Shown piece by piece: positions 1 to 11,211 of a stretch of 26,962 nucleotides of DNA. Source of the DNA: Lingula anatina (Eukaryota; Brachiopoda; Lingulata; Lingulida; Lingulidae); contig NW_019773752.1 in assembly GCF_001039355.2 (NCBI RefSeq), positions 26,179 to 53,140 of the forward strand, in the 5' to 3' direction. The notes under the pieces were generated by a model. It worked only from the letters and a program-made list of their open reading frames with translations. It searched no databases and was not told the DNA's origin. A program made the position numbers and the translations under genes. How positions within the stretch are numbered: position 1 is the first letter of the stretch; each line of letters begins with the position of its first letter.

Positions 1-522
1 GTGTGTGGTGTGTGTGTGGGTGGGGGGGGGGTGGGTGGGAGAGGGGGGGGAGGTGGCACTGGGTTATAACAGAGTTGCTTTCCTGTGATTAAACAATTTC
101 CCTGTAAGTTGGAACCCATATCAACAACCAAGTTAAGTCACTCGCCTGAGTCAAGACACTAAGTCATTACTAAGGACTGTAAAAACAAAATGCTTACGAC
201 ACATACAGACATTACTAGAACATTAAAAAATCCCATTCAAAGTGTGTGTGTTACACATATTTATACTGATATACTAGGACTGCTGTGATCAGGCAAAAAT
301 AAACAATGCAGGGCAAACCAGTATTTGTTCAATCAAGGTGCATCTTAACCACAAAATGTGACAGTCCGAGTCTAGTAAAAGCTGGAAGAACCCCATCTCA
401 CCCTGCAAATGACCCAAGTTAAAAGCAGTGACTGAAAGACCTCTCAGCTTCAGGGTTTCACTAAGTAGTAAATAAAAAACTAAGCAACAGAGCAGACATT
501 CACAACAAATGGAAGCTCATAC
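1..522. other. SUCLG2 intron (partial) with G/T-rich low-complexity start
   Basis: This is intron sequence of the minus-strand SUCLG2 gene, following coding exon 5, whose donor is at 521-522. Positions 1-55 are a (GT)n and poly-G tract. I see no further exon: the stretch that should follow in this family (the segment after the IFK residues of exon 5) is not found on the minus strand, so the next exon lies outside the window. Confidence 0.75.
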
Positions 523-2684
523 TTTGAATATTGCCTCTGGATTGTTCTCAGCCACCTCCTCGATGTCCATTCCTCCATATGGACTGCCTACTATCACGGG
601 ACCATTGCTTTCACGGTCCATGAGAATAGCCAGGTATCTCTCCTTGCCGTCCTCAATATCAAATGCTTCGGCTATCATTACCTGGAAGAAATGAATAACA
701 TAAATAAATGGCTTTTAAGTGTGAAATTAACCAAACAGTTCTTTGGTTAAAGCGACAAAGTGGTAGGATTTATAGATTGCTTCCTTTTTACTTTTATGTT
801 TTTACTTTTGAGTCATATTTTAATAGATTAATGCCATGAACTAATGTTCATTTGCTCTGTAAAAAAAAGGTCAAAAAAATTTACAAAATAAATTTGAAAA
901 AAAATAAATAAATAAATGTAAAATCTTTTAAACAAATGAACATATTATTTAAACAGTCAAAATCTTTTGTGTAAAATTCCTTACCTTCTGTACTAACACG
1001 CCTTCTGGTGGAGTCTGCTTTGTCATAAGCCTATGTCCCACCATATTAGTTACAAAGTCACCAACTTCTTTGGGACTGAAATAAAGAGCAGAGTACATGT
1101 AAAAAAATCAAGCATTATGATTATTGTAATTTTTGTTGTTTAAAATAGTGATGAACATCTTTTGAGTCACCAGAACTTGTGCAGATGTTTAAAACAATTC
1201 TTTATGTGCAAATTACAAAGTGGAATAAGAATAATTTAGAGACAGAAAACTATCATCAACAAATTATATTTTTGCTTGTCACATGACACTTATTTGGCCA
1301 ATAAGTGACCAGGGCCCCGTATCTCGAAAGCTTCGTCTCGATTCCACAGCTCGCCCATACTCGTCCCATATAATACACTGTAACCTCTATTTGATATAGC
1401 GATTCACAATACGCGAAGCTTTCGAGATACGGGGCCCTGGTCTCATTCTTTTTATAAAATAACACCAATCCAAAGTCTTGATACTTGTCTTACTCTTTAG
1501 TTAACTTGACTCCTCCTTTGAAACCATTGTCAAAGGTGCCTTTTCCTCTGCCTCCAGCCAATATCTGGGCTTTGATGACAAATTCTATAGGATCTGAAAG
1601 GAAAAGCTAAACATAAAACTTAAAATATGTATAGAGACCATTTGATTACATTTTCTGGTTACTTATTTTACCTGATCTTATTGACTAAAATTATTAACTG
1701 TCAAATTATTAATGAATATATATCTTCACTGTTGAAATAGATGTTTCCTTTAGAAACCTTTAGTTTTTATTATCTTCTTATGCATTTTAACATTTTTGCT
1801 TACAATATGCGCATGCTTTTTAGGCAAATTTAAAATCTTGCTATCCATGTCATATTTACAGAATGCATGTCATATTACTAAATAACAGTAATAATAATAA
1901 TTAAATGATAATCTGGGGCAGCACTAACACTTGCCATTTTAGCACAACGCTAAAACTGACTTAAGTTGGCTAAACAAAATAGGGTTGGTTTAATTTATTT
2001 ATTCAAATTTAACCCGTTTGGAGATAAAAAGCAGTGTCCCTGAATTGAGCAATATAGTGACACCTGAAAAAAGTGCTGCAAGGTAACGATTTGGCTTAGG
2101 AAAAAAAACTGCTAGCGCTACCCCAGGCAACGATAATAATAATGACAAATTGAACCTACTGAGTTTTTTGGCAATTACTTCAGCCTCGGCTCCACCCTTC
2201 TCTGCCATAAGAAACCTCTGTACTGCCAACCCATGGGACTCCATCAGCTCCTTACTCTGGTATTCGTGAAGGTTCAGCCATCTTTTCTGAACTGCTGCAG
2301 CACAAATTGGCTGGAAGACAAATATTTTAAAAAATGATTTCACATTGTCAAATCATCTCGGGATTTGATTCATGATACATATAAGAGGGAACCATTTTCA
2401 AGATGCATCTAATATTGTTAACACTTCCTTTGAGATTGGAACCAATGCTTAACCTAGCAAAGCTAGAGATACAGCATTTGGAAATGAATCGCCAAGGTCA
2501 ACTTGAAGAAGGTGATATTTAGAAGACATCATAAACTGTGCCTGGCACCAGCAAGTGCACCAAAGCATGTTCATGCATTGATTGTCTGCTTTAATCTTTT
2601 AAAACCACATCATTAGTGCTTTACCTGGGACTGAAGCAACTTTAAACTAGCAGCAGATCGGAGGCAGCGGCACAGCGAAGCCAT
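523..2684 (-). CDS. SUCLG2: Succinyl-CoA ligase (GDP-forming) beta chain, mitochondrial; N-terminal exons
   Basis: The product is the beta chain of succinyl-CoA synthetase, which couples succinyl-CoA cleavage to nucleoside triphosphate synthesis in the mitochondrial matrix. Coding exons in transcript order are 2684-2625, 2310-2160, 1593-1494, 1075-985 and 681-523, all with GT donors and AG acceptors. Phases agree throughout: 561 nt, 187 codons. The ATG at 2682-2684 opens an Arg/Ser/Ala-rich stretch ([20 protein letters not shown]) that looks like a matrix-targeting peptide. The mature part starts near [13 protein letters not shown] (residues 31-43), the start of the ATP-grasp fold, followed by the glycine-rich loop GGRGKG (84-89) and the MDR...GGMDIEEVA segment. 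The VQRF, LAILMDR and DIEEVA motifs match the GTP-type SUCLG2 better than SUCLA2, from memory of the families. The C-terminal CoA-ligase half is outside the window. Intron 3 carries a MITE. Confidence 0.93.
898..918. repeat. (AAAT)n microsatellite
   Basis: A short run of AAAT units in SUCLG2 intron 4, next to other A-rich sequence. No function is suggested. Confidence 0.7.
1307..1442. mobile_element. MITE-like element with 29-bp perfect terminal inverted repeats
   Basis: The arms at 1307-1335 and 1414-1442 are perfect reverse complements (29 bp each) around a 78-bp core. Moving inward, the CAGGGCCCCGTATCTCG terminus resembles hAT-type ends, which commonly begin CAGGG. I found no convincing 8-bp target duplication: TAAGTGAC on the left and GTCTCATT on the right of the CAGGG ends. 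The element lies in SUCLG2 intron 3, between the exons at 1593-1494 and 1075-985. There is no coding capacity. A second small dyad, CACTTAT...ATAAGTG, sits just outside the left arm. Confidence 0.75.
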
Positions 2685-3700
2685 GTTTGATCTCGGTGTG
2701 AATATGCGAGATAATACGAGACAAAATTTTAACGCAATTCTTAATGAGCCCAACAATTAGTCCTTAAATTATATTGAAAGTTGTAATCACATATGTGCAC
2801 TTAAGAAATAAATCAACCTTTCCCGAACTTTTTGAATGCACTTCCTATATCATGTTATTTAAATGGAGAGATCAGTTGACTACTATGTAATATGAAATCC
2901 AGAGGAAAAAAATGGGACCTTATTCGTTCGCAAAGAGAACATCCTGGACATTTTTCATCCTGGTCTCTCTGGAAGACCCCGGACGAAAACATTGTAAAAC
3001 GTGCTTTATACACGTGGGTAAGTCCCAAATGGTTGTCAAAATTTCGGCGAAGGTTGTGAGGACTTTGGAGATGTAAAATTTGACCTAGTTTAAAGAGAAT
3101 TACTTCACTATGACGGAACACTCAAAACTGACTTCATTTTGCAAATGGCGGTTTGTTTTACACGTTTGCTGCCACAGATGCGAGTTGATGTAGAATGAGA
3201 AAATAATAAAACATGTGAGAGCCGATTGCTTAGAATTTTATTTACCTCTTATATTTTAAAAATTTTATTAATATACACATTAATATTAATCAAAGTAAGA
3301 TTTTTTAAATCCCCTGTTAGATACTTAATTTATGCATTTTTCATTAATATTTTATGTATTAATGCGTGTCTTGTAGCCGAGGGTGGATAAAGCAATGTTG
3401 TCCTGCTTCATGAAAAAAAAGAAAAAGAAATAATTTGCCTGAAGTGAAGGTTCATTGATTTGGAAGTAACTATACGACATAAATGTTTTCAGAGAAGCTT
3501 GGTCCGAATGAAACTCTGAAAGTACATATACATGTATTCTTTGAACTATTCAATGGATTTTTTTTTACAAATATATTTTTCACTGATAAATTAAAAAAAA
3601 ATTTTTTTCTTCCTCTTTTTGAAAAAAATCATGCAATTTGATTTTGCTTTTGTATTTTCTGTCAGAAATGTATATAATACTGTTGATGTTGATTCATAGA
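2685..3700. promoter_or_regulatory. Head-to-head intergenic region, candidate bidirectional promoter of SUCLG2 and DMTF1
   Basis: About 1 kb separates the SUCLG2 start codon (minus, 2684) from the DMTF1 start codon (plus, 3701). The stretch must hold both promoters unless long 5' UTR introns exist. A CACGTG E-box (3011-3016) directly precedes a donor-like GGTAAGT, so a DMTF1 5' UTR exon could end at 3017. An AAATGGCGG motif (3143-3151) resembles a YY1 site, which is often near start sites. Two possible acceptors precede the DMTF1 ATG: a pyrimidine-rich one ending at 3665 and a weaker one ending at 3699. No TATA box stands out. The open frame on the minus strand at 2855-3121 has no recognisable product and I treat it as chance. 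Confidence 0.5.
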
Positions 3701-6700
3701 ATGGCAGAGGACAACTGTAGTTTAGATCAAGTAGAGACAGAAGATGAGATAGGAAAGATAGAAGATGGAAAAGGTACAGTATGGTCAAAAACTTAAAACA
3801 CATCAGAAGTTAAACATTTTTTGTCGGTTTGTTTTGATAAGTTAAAAATTTTTAAAGGTACATAAAATCAGAATTTACCTGCCAAAATTATTATTCTCCT
3901 CATCATTGTTCGACCTGCTCTTGCCTTGGATTTGATGTGTTATGTCATTTCCAGAGGACACAGTTTGTAAGGTAATTATTTTTCTTTTAAAGTCATAGTT
4001 TTGACCTCATTTTAGGTGTGCATTTAGTTGATGGAGAAAGTGGCACAGTAATTACAGGGATTTTGGGAGAAGGAGAAGGGCACATGAGTCATTCAGATAG
4101 CCTTGGGGGTGAGTTCTTCACTGCTGTGATCCTGGTCAGTAGATGTCCTGCTGATTTCTGCACCTAAAATTGGACATATATAAAAGAGAATGAAATTGAA
4201 AAAACAAAGAAAATAAACTCTAATGGGGATATGAGGGGCATTTAAAGACTGTCCTTTTTATGCATGTACATAGTTTTATTTTTTTGATGGCCACAAGGTT
4301 TATGTAAAAGTACGGTCGCATTTTTAAGTATCATTTAGAAATAATCTTCTACAGATTGATGTCATGATATCGCTATTGTTTATGCCCATGATTTTGAACT
4401 TATTTATTTAATCAGCATTGCTGGGTGGGGTATTTTAAATAAGCATCTACTTATTTGATTTTTTGTTTCAGGAGGTGATAGTTTGGATAGCAGCTTGTTG
4501 CAGTCCAATGCAAATGTCCATGTGGAGACTATAGAGGATGAGGATAAACTGAGCCATGTGATCATTTATGCACAGGCTGACCCAGGTGAGAAAGTGTGTG
4601 CGTGCGCAGGCATTTGTGTGTGACTGTGTTGTTCAGTTTTTGCTAGATGCACAATGATGTTGATTTATGCTCATCAACAGCAAAAGTCATTGATAATTGT
4701 ATAAAAGAGGGTGACCGAAAAGGGAGAAAAAAGTCATTATTTGAAATGCTGTTGGTCAGTTTGAAATATTATTTGATCATGCGCCTGTGACAAAACCAAC
4801 AGCTTTTACACTTGCAAAAGGCTAAATGTTGAATTTGATTGTGCGTGTTTATGACTATGGATCTCAAAAGATGGACTTCATGTGAGGATTTTTCTCTATT
4901 GAAGGAGGAGACAGCCAGCTAGGACAGGCGGAGAACCTAGATGGGCATCCCCCACGTAAGAGATACAGGGTAGAACAGGAGGACGGGCAGACATACATAC
5001 TTACAGTGACAGGTATTATTGAGGACAGACAATGAGCATTAGATATTAATGTTATAAATGACAAAAAAGAAATTTTATTTCTTCAGTTATCCCTTAATCA
5101 CCAAGTTATACTGTATCCACTCATTTAAAGAATTCCCTTCTATTAACCCATATCGGGGTTATAAAAGTTTTAATTTAACAGTAATGCTTGAAGTTCACCA
5201 GTCTCTTTCCCCATTATGAGAGAGACCCAAAAACTAGAAACTGTCTGAACTGGAAAAATTTACAAGTATATCAGAGGAAGTGATGGTACATGGCTACTTC
5301 ACATTTCCCCTCCCGAGCACTGTTAATAATACAAATATTATACTTATGGCACAGAGTGGTACAGATGTAGATACCTTCGTTGATTACTGGATACTCCAAA
5401 AGTAAACAAGCAAGAATGAAACAATAACTATGATATTTACTGCCATTGATTTTTTTCTTTCTTTCAGATCCTGATGGGAATTACGCCTTAGAAGCAGCAG
5501 AAGATGGTGAAGATGTGACAGATGCCAGTGCTGTAAGTTAATGATTTATACTTATAACTCTTTTGCATTCTTGTAATTCTGGAAAATTAGATTTTTAAAG
5601 GTAAACTGATAAATTCAAATATCAATTCTAGATAAATCTAGTTTATGTCACATACGTAACAGTGAAAAGATACTCTATTTTATAGTTTATGAATATATTT
5701 TACATGTAAGAGATGGTATGTTTTCAATTTCAAGACCATACCCAGTTTGAATTTCCAAATGTTAAGAACTTCAAAGAAATCAAAACAGTACACACAATAG
5801 GCAATAGAAGTGTCACCCCCCTGAATCAGAGTAATCAAAGTTATAATGCCTGGTCTACTTATAATGTGACTAATGAGTATAAAACCGCAGTACCATGTAA
5901 TTGTATTGGTCTTTTTGTGAAATTTGATGTTAATAAAATGATACCAGTAGCATATCATTCCACAGTCAATTATCTCCCCCAAAGTATTGGTTCAGTAGGG
6001 GTGACACTTCTATTGTCCAGTGTGTGTACATTGTTGTCCAGGTATAAATTATACATACACAAACAGAGAGAATACTCTTCCTGTTTTAGTCTAGTTCAGG
6101 TGTGGCATCACCTAAGCCAACAGATATCACGCAGTCATGGTTTACAAACAAGGAGGAGAAATCTGCTCTGCACAGCAAAGGTATTTCTGTAAAATAAACA
6201 TTACTACAGTATCATTCATGCATGCATGCATGAACACGCACACTCATGCATGCACACACACACACATACAGACCTGTAAAAGGTCCAATGTGGCAATAAC
6301 CAATGGGTCATTACACAAAAAATGAAAAATTGAGTCACTCAATTTGAGTGATGCAAATTTTTTTTGTGATTTTGACTTGCTCCGTTATTTTTGCTGTTTT
6401 ACAGGTATGTTATTGTTTTCTCCAATATGAAAAGAAGTCAACAGTAATTAAAAAATGATGTTTAACAGTTCTGCAAAGACTACTCAAAATGTGTGTGCCC
6501 CTGAAGTGACTAAAATTTTTACTTTTGTCTGGAATGATCCATAAGTAGACTTTATAGCATTTATATAATTTATAGCATTAATATAATTTGCAAGTTTTTT
6601 TTAATTCAGTGATATGTTTTAGATAAAGCAAGAGTCAGATGCCCTATATCCCTTTTAGGCATTTGGTGCAATATATATGTAAGATGCTGAAGCAGATAGT

Positions 6701-9700
6701 GTGAAAGCATGAGAAGGCAGATTTTTAACAGTTTTACCACAGTTAAAATAGTACATAGAAACCTTATTGATTATTCCAGGTGTAAAATGGAAACAAGGTC
6801 AGTGGTCCAAAGAGGAAGTTGATCTTCTTCAAATGAACATCGTCAACTACTGCAAGTCCCATGGCATAGCAGACCCCACCGAGATCATCTTTGAAATGTC
6901 AAAGGATGAGCGCAAGGATTTCTATCGCCGTATAGCTGTTGGCCTGGAGCGCCCCCTGTTTTCTGTCTACAGGCGTGTGATTAGGATGTATGATCAGAAG
7001 AATCACATGGGGAAGTACACGCCGGAGGAAATTGAAAAATTAAGGGAGTAAGTGCTTTTAGTGGGAAAAGAATTAAATATTAAATAGCTTTGTCTTAATA
7101 TTTCTTTTATGAAGTTAAACTTGGTAGGGCTTAGAAGAATTCTTAGAAGACTGTTGCATTGGAATTTGTTTTGATTTATTATAATGTGTGTGTGTGTGTT
7201 TCAAACAACACTCCAATTTTGAAATAATTTTTATCAAGTGATGAAACCATAAAAGATCACCAGGAATTTTATATAACATGTAATAACCTTAAAGAACAAG
7301 TTGACTTTGAAGGTCTTTTCCACTGTAAGTGGCCTGACCTTAAAACAAGTATACGACAAGTCACAGAGAGAACACAGCTTAATACTCTTGAGAAAATTCA
7401 ACATTCGAAATGTGTTCTTCCTCAGGTTGAAGGTAAAGTATGGCACGGACTGGGCGCGGATTGGGCAGGCTCTGGGCCGCAGTGCAGCCTCTGTCAAGGA
7501 CAGGTGCCGACTGATGAAGGACACCTGTAACTCAGGTACCTGGACGCTGTTTTTGTCTGGTTGGGTTAATAATAATAATAATAATAATAATATTTATATT
7601 TATTCAGCATTTAAATAGATAGATAGATAGATAGATCTCAACGATTTGAATATTGACGGAGCTCTTAAAAGTGATTAAATAGTAATGATAATAAAAGCTT
7701 TGGAGTTTAAGATGTGGAAATAAAATTTATACTAAGGCTTTAATTTTATATATAAAGAAATAGAATTTCCAGAAAATTTGTATTTATTATAAGGTCATTT
7801 TGATGTTTAAAGATATTACATTTAAAGTATTTATTTATTTTATTTTGGAATTTTTTATTTCAAGGAAATTTCTTGAATGGAATTTTCATTACAATAAAAT
7901 ATTTCATTGCCTTATTGAATAACTTTATCATGATAGTTTTATCCTGTTACAAAGATATAATGTGATCACATTGTTCTGTTCCATACACACAGGCAAGTGG
8001 CTGAATGATGAAGAGAAGAGACTGGCAGAGGCAGTGATGTCTCTAACAGGGGGAAAGCAGGGTAAGAGGTGGAAAACTTCAGGGAATATGTTGTCAGTGT
8101 CTGTCATTTGTATATATTTTGAATTAGTTCGGGTAAATGAAAAATATTTGATTTCTTATCATCATTACAGCATCACTTCTATTTAAGTCTATCATCCCAT
8201 TTGCAGTTCATACACAATTATTTTTATTTATTTATTTATATATTTATTTATTTATTTTTTGTAACCTTTTGAAACCTTTTGAAAATCTAATCTGCTCATA
8301 TTCCTAAGTCAGGACCCAGATCTTCTTTTCTCACATTTTCATGTGAGAAGTGAAGTCAAAGGTCGGTCTATGATAATTGTTTCCAGGTGACAGTGTGACC
8401 AGTGGGCTGTCCTGGGCAGCTGTGGCCGACCACGTGAAGACCAGGTCAGAGAAACAGTGCCGGACAAAATGGCTGAACTACCTCAACTGGAAGAATAAAG
8501 GAGGAACAGACTGGACACGAGATGATGACATACAGCTCACTCTCAGGTGATCATCTGCATGGTTCTTGTCACTGATATTTTGTAAGATGCAACCGTTTAA
8601 TGCTGGTGGCTTATCTGACTTTGCAGTCAAATTGAGATAAGTAAAAAATATATATGTTGCTTTATTGTTCACATGAATTATTATGAAGTAGTCCATCAAG
8701 TGATGATGTGGGACTTTTTTTTTTTTCGTTAGATTATTTGCTGATTGAATAAATTTCTTTTACAAAATTAAAATTAATGCTCTCTGATTTTATAAATTCT
8801 AATTTTTCTAAAAATTCACATAAGTCTTCTTTTTTATTAGAATCATTGAGAGTGGAGTAAATGATGAGAATGAAGTTGACTGGGAGGGATTGACAAGGAA
8901 TTGGAGCAGGTTAGTGAACCAGAAGGTGACAGGTAGTTTAAGCAAAGTATAAATGATGTAATATATGATATATTTTAGCACACTAAAATGTTCCACAGTC
9001 AGCCAACCTTCCCACTCTCATCTCATGGTTTATTTCAATAATAAACTTCTATTCATAGTGCCAGGTCCCCACAGTGGCTACGAGGAAAATGGTGGCAGCT
9101 CAAGAGACATGTGCCTGATTACCATGCCCTAAGTCTTCAAGGTAAAACCTGCTACCTGGATACTAATAAAATTTAGGACCATGAAGATGATATTGCTATA
9201 TGTTATATTTCTCAAATTTATACCATATTAGTGGTCTTTGTGCAGTCTCTCTCTCATATGTTAACATGTATTTATTTTCTGTACTCTTTATTCAGAGATA
9301 GCTGCCAACCTGAGTGAAATGCATTCCCAGAACATCCGCAGTAAACCTCAGACCAACGCCGTCAGGTTTACCGCACTGCCTCGTGTCAGTGTGGTACAGC
9401 AAGCTGGTGGTACAGGGGTGCTCCATGTACCCATTACTGTACAGTCAGGTGAGTATGGTACAGTGTGGTACAGCAATGGGGTGGTACAGGGGTGCTCCAT
9501 GTACCCATTACTGTACAGTCAGGTGAGTATGGTACAGTGTGGTACAGCAATGGGGTGGTACAGGGGTGCTCCATGTACCCATTACTGTACAGTCAGGTGA
9601 GTATGGTACAGTGTGGTACAGCAATGGGGTGGTACAGGGGTGCTCCATGTACCCATTACTGTACAGTCAGGTGAGTATGGTACAGTGTGGTACAGCAATG

Positions 9701-11017
9701 GGGTGGTACAGGGGTGCTCCATGTACCCATTACTGTACAGTCAGGTGAGTATGGTACAGTGTGGTACAGCAATGGGGTGGTACAGGGGTGCTCCATGTAC
9801 CCATTACTGTACAGTCAGGTGAGTATGGTACAGTGTGGTACAGCAATGGGGTGGTACAGGGGTGCTCCATGTACCCATTACTGTACAGTCAGGTGAGTAT
9901 GGTACAGTGGGGTACAGCAAGCTGGTGGTACAGGGGTGCTCCATGTACCCATTACTGTACAGTCAGGTGGGTATGGTACAATGTGGTACATTGTGGTACG
10001 GCAAGCTGGTGGTACAGGGGTGCTCCATGTACCCATTACTGTACAGTCAGGTGGGTATGGTACAGTGTGGTACAGCAAGCGGGTGGTACAGGGGTGTACC
10101 CATGACTGTACATAACTGTTACAGAAAAATTTAGCAAAATAGCCAAATATGAACATAAATGGAACTTTTTTGTAATGAAACCTGAGGGGTTTCATTTTAG
10201 TACATAGTAATTAATTACTAAGTTTTACAAAGAGTCATGTAATTTTTATGGTTTCTTCTAATAATTATTCAGTCTTGGGGCAATTTTCCCGCTATATATA
10301 TATGTATATATATTTGCTGCATTTATTCACAGGTCAAACAGTGGCGGCCCTGTCCACAGAAGAGACAGACGGGGCTTCGTTCCAGGCATATGAACTAGTC
10401 CAGGGTCTGCCCACCAGTTCTGGGGCCTTCCTCATCACCCAGCCACAGACCAACCCACATATATCCTTTGCTACTGGAGGGATGGCCACAGATCATATCA
10501 TTGTCCACACACTACCCATGTCCAGTACTCAGGTCAGTGTGTGTGCTTTCGTGCGTGTTTGCGTGCATACATGTGTGTGTGTGATGGCTTATATATAGGA
10601 GGCATTTGAATTACATTTATTGAAATGCCAGTTTCTAAGAACTGTCAATGTTTAATGTCTCATAAGTGACAGAATATGTGACAGGCAGTTTAAGGTTAAA
10701 GAAAACTTAATTGGTAAGAAAAAAATAGAAATTAAAACTTCTAAAAAAAATGGAAATAACATTATTTTTTATGACAGCTCCCTGAGTCCATGAGGAGCAA
10801 TGAGAACGTGACGGTGCAGCTGAACCATCTGAACCAGTCCCAGGTGATCATCCAGACCCAGCAGGGAGAGCAGAGGGTGGTGGCACTGGACATGTCTGCA
10901 GCTGGACAGGGGATGGAGGATGGGGAGCAGGACGTCGTCCCCCTTGCGGAGGCCTCGCAGCAACCACCTGAACTGGGGCAGGTGGAGCTCAGCACTGATG
11001 CACTGTCTGAGATTAAG
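3701..11017 (+). CDS. DMTF1: Cyclin D-binding Myb-like transcription factor 1 (DMTF1), C-terminus missing
   Basis: This is a nuclear DNA-binding transcription factor; in vertebrates DMTF1 binds cyclin D and activates ARF. The coding exons are 3701-3773, 4016-4108, 4472-4585, 4905-5012, 5468-5532, 6090-6180, 6780-7047, 7426-7535, 7993-8061, 8387-8546, 8841-8909, 9059-9141, 9296-9448, 10333-10532 and 10778-11017. All have canonical borders and phases agree, giving 632 codons. Residues 1-165 form an acidic, Gly/Glu-rich N-terminus with a PPRKR basic patch. The Myb-like block spans about 182-425: IIFEMSKDERKDFYR, KYTPEEIEKLREL, GRSAASVKDRCRLMKDTC, a second repeat ending RTKWLNYLNWK (356-366), and a third with SPQWLRGKWW. 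The C-terminal part is Gln/Thr/Val-rich with IIVHTLP and NVTVQ...QVIIQT segments that match vertebrate DMTF1. Vertebrate forms are about 760 residues, so roughly 100 or more are missing after the AAG|gtacgc donor at 11018. Intron 13 starts with the donor minisatellite. Exon 1 could have an upstream in-frame start on an unseen exon. Confidence 0.93.
5788..6030. mobile_element. MITE-like element with about 32-bp imperfect terminal inverted repeats
   Basis: The left arm (5788-5819) and right arm (5998-6030) are reverse complements apart from a few mismatches, sharing CAATAGAAGTGTCACCCC and TACACACA ends. The core shows no transposase. It sits in DMTF1 intron 5, ending 59 bp before exon 6. An open frame crosses the element (5713-6192), but it has no family resemblance and is explained by the element plus exon 6 read out of frame. 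Confidence 0.7.
6213..6270. repeat. TGCA and CA microsatellite
   Basis: Alternating TGCA units run into (CA)n in DMTF1 intron 6. The rest of this 599-bp intron (6181-6779) shows nothing further. Confidence 0.7.
7566..7637. repeat. (TAA)n followed by (GATA)n microsatellites
   Basis: About nine TAA units (7566-7592) are followed by AT-rich sequence and then (GATA)n at 7616-7637, in DMTF1 intron 8. The remainder of this intron, up to 7992, is AT-rich without recognisable structure. Confidence 0.75.
8219..8262. repeat. (TTTA)n microsatellite
   Basis: TTTA units lie in DMTF1 intron 9 (8062-8386). Nothing else is seen in the intron. Confidence 0.7.
9387..10110 (+). repeat. 74-bp minisatellite that multiplies the DMTF1 exon 13 splice donor
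   Basis: The unit runs GTGAGTATGG...ACTGTACAGTCAG and is 74 bp. Its founder is the last 62 bases of exon 13 plus the start of the intron. CAG|gtgagt donors occur at 9449, 9523, 9597, 9671, 9745, 9819 and 9893, exactly 74 apart. CAG|gtgggt donors follow at 9967 and 10051, the latter after a unit lengthened to 84 bp by a local duplication. A last partial unit ends near 10110 without a donor. Middle units read GCAATGGGGTGG where exon 13 and the distal units read GCAAGCTGGTGG. Each unit holds several GGTACA and TGTACC words that can pair. The array is open over long stretches in several frames, which explains the serial overlapping open frames here; these are not genes. Confidence 0.95.
10548..10582. 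repeat. (GT)n-like microsatellite after exon 14 donor
   Basis: A GT/GC-rich imperfect repeat begins directly behind the exon 14 donor (10533) of DMTF1. The rest of this short intron, up to 10777, is AT-rich. Confidence 0.6.
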
Positions 11018-11211
11018 GTACGCAGGGTTTTTTCAATATTGTTTTATAAATTGGATGAAAAAAGGTTAACTGGCATTTCCATTTTCTGTATTTGGTAAGT
11101 GACGTCTATTTTTTTTTCTTAATTGTTTTATGTATTGGGTAATAAACAATATAGACTCACAGTTTTTCAGTCTGGTAAAGGACTATGCAATATGTGTTTA
11201 GCTGTAATTTT
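11018..11211 (+). other. Start of DMTF1 intron 15 (or 3' end), no feature seen
   Basis: If the AAG|gtacgc donor at 11018 is used, this is intron. Otherwise the frame reads 27 more residues to a stop at 11096-11098. The read-through residues have no Gln/Thr/Glu-rich character, so splicing to an unseen exon is more likely. Confidence 0.4.

Noticed and set aside
2855-3121. 88-codon minus-strand open frame between SUCLG2 and DMTF1
   Set aside because: It lies in the presumed promoter region, has no recognisable product and no supporting splice context.
5713-6192. 159-codon open frame
   Set aside because: It crosses a MITE and then reads DMTF1 exon 6 in the wrong frame. The exon starting at 6090 in the other frame gives the conserved DITQSWFTNKEEK segment.
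6137-6325. 62-codon open frame rich in HTHAC repeats
   Set aside because: Product of the TGCA/CA microsatellite.
9387-10110. CRISPR-like array
   Set aside because: Units are contiguous without unique spacers and the genome is eukaryotic; it is a minisatellite.
9314-10134. A series of overlapping open frames with the same repeated peptide on the plus strand, and one on the minus strand (9878-10195)
   Set aside because: They are the 74-bp minisatellite read in successive frames. Only the first part, up to 9448, is DMTF1 exon 13.
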